Assembly: GCA_017646885.1 (NCBI GenBank)
Contig: JAGCLR010000360.1
Coordinates: 1 to 10,287, forward strand
From: Methanobrevibacter sp.
GTDB taxonomy: Archaea; Methanobacteriota; Methanobacteria; Methanobacteriales; Methanobacteriaceae
DNA length: 10,287 nucleotides
Direction of reading: 5' to 3'
Made by a program: the position numbers and the translations under genes. Positions 6,437-10,287 of this stretch are shown here, in pieces. The notes under the pieces were generated by a model. The model was not told the origin of the DNA. It was given only the letters and a program-made list of their open reading frames with translations, and did no database searches. Position 1 is the first letter of the stretch. The number at the start of each line of letters is the position of its first letter.

Positions 6437-6500
6437 TTTTTCTTCTTTCTTTTTTGTTTTTTCTTTTTTATTTCTAATTTTTAATATAATTTTTTTTTAA
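6430..6500 (+). terminator. T-tract terminator after uraA
   Basis: Several T runs of five to nine bases separated by C or A follow the uraA stop codon. This is the usual hairpin-free archaeal terminator and argues that uraA is not cotranscribed with the downstream surface protein gene. Confidence 0.6.
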
Positions 6501-6590
6501 ATTTTCATTTACTTAATTAATATAAGTATTTCTCTTATTTTTTCAATATATCGTTTATTTTCATTCTAATCATCCTATCATGTGTTAAAA

Positions 6591-6638
6591 ATAGCTTATA
6601 TTGCATTTATATTAAAAATTCTTATTTTCATAAGCTAT
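6591..6638. repeat. 9-bp inverted repeat in the uraA-esterase gap
   Basis: ATAGCTTAT (6591-6599) and ATAAGCTAT (6630-6638) are exact reverse complements with a 30-base spacer. The arms contain the only AGCT pairs in this stretch. A protein-binding site pair is possible. Confidence 0.35.
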
Positions 6639-6699
6639 GGGATAATTTGATTTTATTATATCTTATTTAAAAAACTAATCTAATCTTATTTTTTATTTA

Positions 6700-6749
6700 A
6701 TAAGCAAATATTTAAGCATATTTGTTTTATTTAAGTATTATTTGCTTAT
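6700..6749. repeat. 11-bp inverted repeat with a nested 7-bp inverted repeat
   Basis: ATAAGCAAATA (6700-6710) pairs exactly with TATTTGCTTAT (6739-6749). Inside it, CAAATAT (6705-6711) pairs with ATATTTG (6718-6724). The half-site CAAATA/TATTTG therefore occurs three times, which resembles a cooperative operator cluster more than a hairpin. Confidence 0.4.
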
Positions 6750-6938
6750 ATTTTATTAAAATACTTATAAAATGATATTTATTCATTAAATAAACTAATA
6801 TTTGATAGTTTTTATTATAATCTTATTATAGTTGTTTATTTTAAGTTTCAAGAACATAATTGATTTATTTCAATAAAACAATGATTTAATCATTTTCATA
6901 TCAATTATAAAGTATTTTTTACTCCTAAAACTAATTTT

Positions 6939-6965
6939 AATGAATTCTAAAAGCTTTAATTCATT
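6939..6965. repeat. 8-bp inverted repeat
   Basis: AATGAATT (6939-6946) and AATTCATT (6958-6965) are exact reverse complements with 11 bases between, about one helical turn plus. It lies just upstream of the palindromic TATA-like element at 6979-6994, a position suited to a regulator site. Confidence 0.35.
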
Positions 6966-6978
6966 CTTCTTTTTTAGA

Positions 6979-6994
6979 AAGATATATATATCTT
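6979..6994 (+). promoter_or_regulatory. 16-bp perfect palindrome overlapping a TATA-like core
   Basis: AAGATATATATATCTT reads the same on both strands and has a TATATATA centre. If used as TATA box, transcription would start near 7012-7018 and leave a leader of about 100 bases. A symmetric TATA region could support transcription in either direction. Tentative. Confidence 0.35.
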
Positions 6995-7104
6995 CAGAAT
7001 AAATGTTTTAGTATTGATGTTTAAAAGTTATTTAGCTAAATCTTGATTTTAAATTAGATTTTATACTTAAAAAGCATTAAAAAAATTTTTTTAATTTTTT
7101 TAAT

Positions 7105-7110
7105 AGGTGG
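7105..7110 (+). promoter_or_regulatory. Shine-Dalgarno site that decides the start of the surface esterase
   Basis: AGGTGG is the strongest ribosome-binding site near the gene and lies seven bases before the ATT codon at 7118. It is 40 bases before the first canonical in-frame start (TTG, 7151), far too distant to serve it. GTG at 7110 reads straight into TAA, and the GTG at 7107 is also out of frame. Confidence 0.6.
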
Positions 7111-7117
7111 TGTAAGA

Positions 7118-10066
7118 ATTTATAGATATAAGAAAATATTTCTTGTAGTTTTGATAACATTTTTAGTATTTTCATTGACTGCAGTATCTGCAAGTGATAG
7201 TGAAGATTTCAATCTTCAAAATGATATTGATGAAAGCGATCTTTCAGTTATGGACTCATATGAATGCTCCACTAGTTTGGAAACTGGTTCTGAATCCATT
7301 GTTTCTGGGGATGAGAATTCTAACCCTGAAGAAGGTCCTAATTCCAAGGATGGTTCTAATACTGAAGAAGATCCAAATGATGATTCTGGCTCTGATAGCA
7401 CTGAAACAGAACTTCCTGAAGTTTATAGCGCTTCTATTGTTTCAAGTCATGCAGAATGCCAATCCATGAAGGTAAAGTATACTGTAGGCAATATTATCTA
7501 TAAAGTCAAGCCATATGATATAGTGAAAATAAATGGAACAGACTATTTCTCTCCAATGTATAATAAGAAAGTTAACCTAAGGGTGTATACTGGAAGCAGT
7601 TATAAGAATTATTATGCATATGTTGACGAAAAGGGAATAGCTTCCATAAAAATACCTAATCTTGCCGTAGGAACCCATAAGCTAATGATTTATGTTGACA
7701 ATAAGAATCTAGGTTCCTCATCAATAACAGTCACCAAATCCAATGCAACTGTTTATGCTCCTCAAAAGACTGTTAAGCATAAGGCAAATTCTTATTTTTA
7801 TATGAAAATTTCAGATAGCACTGGTGCCTTGGTAAAGAACACCAGCATTAAGGTTAATGTTTTCACTGGAAAGAAAATAAAGACCTATTCAGTTAAAACA
7901 AATACAAAGGGAGTAGCTAAGATAAGTACCAGCAAACTTGCTTTAGGTACTCATAAGGTAATCATCAACTCTACAAATAAAAACATTAAGATTAAGAAGA
8001 CCACTAAGATCATTGTTAAGAAGTCTGTAGCTAAAAAGGTTTTAAAGATTACTGCATCTGCTCCTACAAAAACTGTAAAGTATAAGGCAAATAGCTATTT
8101 CACCATCAAAGTTACTGATTATTACGGTTTCCTTAAGAAAAGCCTTAAGCTTAAGGTAAAGGTTTATACTGGCAAGAAATACGTTAATTATACAGTTAAA
8201 ACAAATGCATCAGCTATTGCAAAAATAAAAACCAACAAATTGGCTATAGGAACCCATAAGGTGGTAATCAGTTCTGGCAACAAAAGCTATAAACTTTCCA
8301 AATCATCTAAGATCATAGTCAATAAATCCTTAAACACTGCTAAAACTAGTTTGGCTCCTGCTTTAGTTGCCACTCAGTTCTATCAGAAAGATGAGGATTA
8401 CTACGCTCTATTACGTTGGAATGCTAAAAACAATAGCAATTATCAAATATTAAGGAAATTGAATGAAACCGATTATGATGTTCGCGCTATTATTAAGGCG
8501 AATTCCAATGACATGTCTTACTATGATAAGGTTGATTCAGATAAACTCTACACCTACTCAGTTAGAGAGATATTGACAAACGCTTCAGGTAAGATTTTAG
8601 GCCCTTATGACTCAGAAGGATTGAAATTGATTGATAGGCCAAATGTAACTGTTGATTTCCAAAACCTAAAGGCAGTTGTTCAATGGACAAAAGACCCTAC
8701 TGCAAGCAAATACCGTGTTTTCAGAAAAATCGGTCGTGATGGAGAATATAAATGCATTGCTACAGTTGACGCTCCAAGTCTCAGTTATGTGGATTATTAC
8801 TATAAATCCGAAGAGGACTTGCAGAATTTGTTAACTGCTTCTGTATTCATCGATCCAAGTTACAATAGCTTGTTTTATACAGTTAGGGCATGCACTCAGA
8901 AAGTGGTGAATGCTGTAACTAAGACAAGTTACGGACTATATTATCCTGACGGTGATTTCCATCTTGAATCCCCAAGTATAGTATCACTTAATGGAACTAC
9001 TTTAAAATGGGGTAAAGTTCCAAATGCAGAAGGATACTTGATTCTTAAGAAGGATGAAACAAGTGATGATTGGGAAGAAATCGCTGATGTTATTGCAAAG
9101 ACTTCCACTATTCAAACCCTTTCAGTAAGTGGAATTGAAAATAGTGCATATTATGCTGTGCAAGCATACTCCACTAAAAACGGAGAAAAGGTATTCAGTG
9201 ATTTTGATAAAGGATTCACACTCAAGAACTTTGACCCTATTGAATTTGCAAGTCAAAGGATATTGTATTTCGGTGACAGTATTACACATGGATCTCCGTA
9301 TGATTCCGCTACAACCCAGCATGTCTTCTCAATTCCTTACAGAGTAGCTCAATTGCTTGGATGCGTTTATTACAATCCATCAATTCCTGGTTCAACTTAT
9401 CATGATTTAGGTTATTATGAAGAAAACGGTACCAGTGTCAATATAGAAAATACAAATTATTACAGATATCGTATTACAAGAGAAGTAGTTGAACCGATTT
9501 CTGAAGGAAGATATCCTGGTAATTGTGAATATTTAAACACTAAAGCAAACAGTGAAGGAATAGAGAATACAACTATAGAAGATTATAATATTGTTGTTTT
9601 GGCTGCAGGAACAAACGATTATCTTGACAATACTGTTTTGGGAGAAAAGGACAGTGATGATAATTCTACTTTCAATGGTGCTTTAAACTATATTTTAGGA
9701 AAAATAGAAGAAGCAAGCCAGAATCGTGTAGCTGAAGGCAAAGATCCAATTAAAGTGGTATTTGTAGACTTGTATTACTCTGACCGTACTTATAATTATA
9801 AGGAGCTAAACAATAGAGATACCACTCCAAACCAAATTGGATTGAAATTAACTGACTATCAAAGGGAATTGGATGATCAGTTAAGCAAATGGAATGAAAG
9901 TGAGTATTTAAGCTGTTATAATTTCAATACAAGGGATTATGAAATTGTAAACCAGCAAACATGTCCTTATGTTTCTACAGATAATTTGCATTTCTCAAAA
10001 TTCACTTATGGTCAGTATGGTAATGCATTTGCACAGTTCCTTTTAGATGAAGTTTTCTATGCTTAA
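7118..10066 (+). CDS. Secreted adhesin-like protein with Ig-like repeats, Fn3-like modules and SGNH/GDSL esterase domain
   Basis: A surface or released protein of 982 codons counted from the ATT at 7118, or 971 from the TTG at 7151. Order: signal peptide 1-25 (RYKK, hydrophobic core, cut after VSA); Ser/Asp/Glu-rich linker about 26-105; three Lys-rich Ig-like repeats (about 113-208, 209-304, 311-404), each with a YTGK/FTGK strand and ending in GTHK; three fibronectin-III-like modules (about 413-505, 506-616, 617-702); SGNH hydrolase 711-982. All catalytic blocks are present: GDSITHG with nucleophile S721, Gly758 in IPGSTY, GTND with N833, and DNLH with D955 and H958. The domain is therefore probably an active esterase, likely a carbohydrate or cell-wall deacylase. 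No C-terminal membrane anchor is visible, so attachment may rely on the basic repeats. The start at 7118 is preferred because it alone gives a full signal peptide behind a ribosome site. Substrate and adhesion role are inferred. Confidence 0.85.
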   Translation: MYRYKKIFLVVLITFLVFSLTAVSASDSEDFNLQNDIDESDLSVMDSYECSTSLETGSESIVSGDENSNPEEGPNSKDGSNTEEDPNDDSGSDSTETELPEVYSASIVSSHAECQSMKVKYTVGNIIYKVKPYDIVKINGTDYFSPMYNKKVNLRVYTGSSYKNYYAYVDEKGIASIKIPNLAVGTHKLMIYVDNKNLGSSSITVTKSNATVYAPQKTVKHKANSYFYMKISDSTGALVKNTSIKVNVFTGKKIKTYSVKTNTKGVAKISTSKLALGTHKVIINSTNKNIKIKKTTKIIVKKSVAKKVLKITASAPTKTVKYKANSYFTIKVTDYYGFLKKSLKLKVKVYTGKKYVNYTVKTNASAIAKIKTNKLAIGTHKVVISSGNKSYKLSKSSKIIVNKSLNTAKTSLAPALVATQFYQKDEDYYALLRWNAKNNSNYQILRKLNETDYDVRAIIKANSNDMSYYDKVDSDKLYTYSVREILTNASGKILGPYDSEGLKLIDRPNVTVDFQNLKAVVQWTKDPTASKYRVFRKIGRDGEYKCIATVDAPSLSYVDYYYKSEEDLQNLLTASVFIDPSYNSLFYTVRACTQKVVNAVTKTSYGLYYPDGDFHLESPSIVSLNGTTLKWGKVPNAEGYLILKKDETSDDWEEIADVIAKTSTIQTLSVSGIENSAYYAVQAYSTKNGEKVFSDFDKGFTLKNFDPIEFASQRILYFGDSITHGSPYDSATTQHVFSIPYRVAQLLGCVYYNPSIPGSTYHDLGYYEENGTSVNIENTNYYRYRITREVVEPISEGRYPGNCEYLNTKANSEGIENTTIEDYNIVVLAAGTNDYLDNTVLGEKDSDDNSTFNGALNYILGKIEEASQNRVAEGKDPIKVVFVDLYYSDRTYNYKELNNRDTTPNQIGLKLTDYQRELDDQLSKWNESEYLSCYNFNTRDYEIVNQQTCPYVSTDNLHFSKFTYGQYGNAFAQFLLDEVFYA
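7454..8329 (+). repeat. Three tandem Ig-like domain repeats in the surface esterase
   Basis: Units at about 7454-7741, 7742-8029 and 8048-8329 encode about 95 residues each. Units 2 and 3 are close (APxKTVKxKANSYF near the start, VKTN, then GTHKV.I), and unit 1 is more diverged. DNA similarity is also visible, for example around 7761 and 8064, so units 2 and 3 may have arisen by a more recent duplication. They are extremely rich in Lys and Thr and poor in acidic residues. Confidence 0.75.
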
Positions 10067-10140
10067 ACTTCATTTAAAAACTTTTTTTTATTTTTTTATT
10101 TTTTAAACTATTTTTAACTTTTTTTTAAATTTATCTTTAA
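10067..10140 (+). terminator. T-tract terminator after the surface esterase gene
   Basis: Runs of five to nine T between 10082 and 10127 follow the stop codon closely. They probably end the esterase transcript and separate it from the next gene. Confidence 0.6.
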
Positions 10141-10149
10141 CTCCTCTTT

Positions 10150-10235
10150 TTTACAAATTTAAATAATAATCTATTTAACTTATTTAAGTCATAAATAATA
10201 TTAATAGAAAATTTTCTTATAAATCATGGAGATAT
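10150..10235 (+). promoter_or_regulatory. Promoter and ribosome site of the upp-like gene
   Basis: TATA candidates are TTTAAATAATAAT (10158-10170) and ATAAATAATATTA (10191-10203). The second would leave a leader of under 20 bases that still includes the Shine-Dalgarno site GGAGATAT (10228-10235). The AAAGTTTTAAT unit of the uraA promoter is not present here, so the two uracil genes do not share that element. Confidence 0.35.
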
Positions 10236-10238
10236 AAT

Positions 10239-10287
10239 ATGAATGAAATTGTTTTAAACCATCCATTAATAACCCATAAATTAGCTA
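10239..10287 (+). CDS. upp: Uracil phosphoribosyltransferase, N-terminal fragment cut by the window end
   Basis: Only 16 codons are present, reading MNEIVLNHPLITHKLA. The pattern (I/V)(V)xxHPLxxHKL is the characteristic N-terminus of uracil phosphoribosyltransferase, which makes UMP from uracil and PRPP in the cytoplasm. GGAGATAT lies three bases before the ATG and supports it as a real start. The uracil permease gene upstream agrees with a salvage role. The catalytic and PRPP-binding parts are outside the window, so the call rests on a short match plus context. Confidence 0.72.
   Translation, partial: MNEIVLNHPLITHKLA

Larger units (their letters stand above)
6437..7117 (+). other. 681-bp AT-rich gap before the surface esterase gene
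   Basis: I see no credible gene in either strand: no open frame with a ribosome site, and no GC-rich patch of the kind that marks structured RNA in AT-rich archaea. The region holds a terminator at its left end, five inverted repeats or palindromes (6591-6638, 6700-6749, 6880-6894, 6939-6965, 6979-6994), and at its right end the promoter and Shine-Dalgarno site of the next gene. TATA candidates are the palindrome at 6979-6994 and TTTTATACTT at 7059-7068. Long upstream regions are common before adhesin-like genes in methanogens. Confidence 0.5.

Noticed and set aside
7194..7469. Second plus-strand frame of 91 codons in the acidic linker
   Set aside because: It is an out-of-frame shadow of the GAT/GAA-rich linker, with Met/Ile/Leu-biased composition and no ribosome site.
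7454..8329. Possible CRISPR or mobile-element repeat
   Set aside because: The repeats are about 290 bases long, in frame, and diverge as protein domains do. There are no short identical repeats with unique spacers and no transposase.
9122..9347. Overlapping short open frames on both strands inside the surface esterase gene
   Set aside because: They lie wholly within the Fn3-like and SGNH coding sequence, where the main frame carries clear catalytic motifs.

Overview
This is AT-rich DNA from a methanogenic archaeon, most likely Methanobrevibacter or a close relative in the Methanobacteriales. The evidence is the strong A/T codon bias, T-tract terminators after most genes, TATA boxes upstream of genes, Shine-Dalgarno sites of the GGTGAT/GGAGAT type, and a large adhesin-like surface protein with Lys-rich Ig-like repeats typical of gut methanogens. 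The species cannot be read from the sequence, and no database search was possible. No tRNA, rRNA, CRISPR array or insertion sequence is visible.

Left part (1-2386). A likely plus-strand operon encodes a secreted staphylococcal-nuclease-type nuclease with a C-terminal Ada-like zinc module, then two tandem 106-aa paralogues of the carboxymuconolactone decarboxylase/AhpD fold that lack the redox cysteines. It converges on a minus-strand gene of the LOG (lysine-decarboxylase-like, TIGR00730) family. The LOG gene shares a 187-bp divergent promoter region with the next plus-strand gene. That region carries a duplicated 24-bp TATA-containing element.

Middle (2387-4778). Three plus-strand genes follow: a GT4-type glycosyltransferase, an MGMT-fold alkyltransferase-like protein without the reactive cysteine, and a GNAT acetyltransferase resembling spermidine/spermine N1-acetyltransferase. 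Each is preceded by its own T-rich gap and Shine-Dalgarno site, so they need not be one transcript.

Right part (4779-10287). A uracil permease (NCS2, uraA-like) has an unusual promoter: a tandem 11-mer just upstream of the TATA box and a 12-bp inverted repeat near the expected start of transcription. After a 681-bp AT-rich gap with several inverted repeats comes a 982-codon secreted protein: signal peptide, acidic linker, three Lys-rich Ig-like repeats, three fibronectin-III-like modules and an SGNH/GDSL esterase domain with all catalytic blocks. Its reading frame has no ATG, GTG or TTG that would include the whole signal peptide; a well-placed Shine-Dalgarno site points to an ATT start. The window ends 16 codons into a gene whose N-terminus matches uracil phosphoribosyltransferase (upp). 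The permease and the salvage enzyme therefore flank the surface esterase, so uracil uptake and conversion to UMP are encoded here with an apparently unrelated envelope gene between them.

The most interesting items are the surface SGNH protein and its start codon, the uraA regulatory architecture, the cysteine-free AhpD-like pair and the MGMT-like protein with PFWR in place of PCHR.
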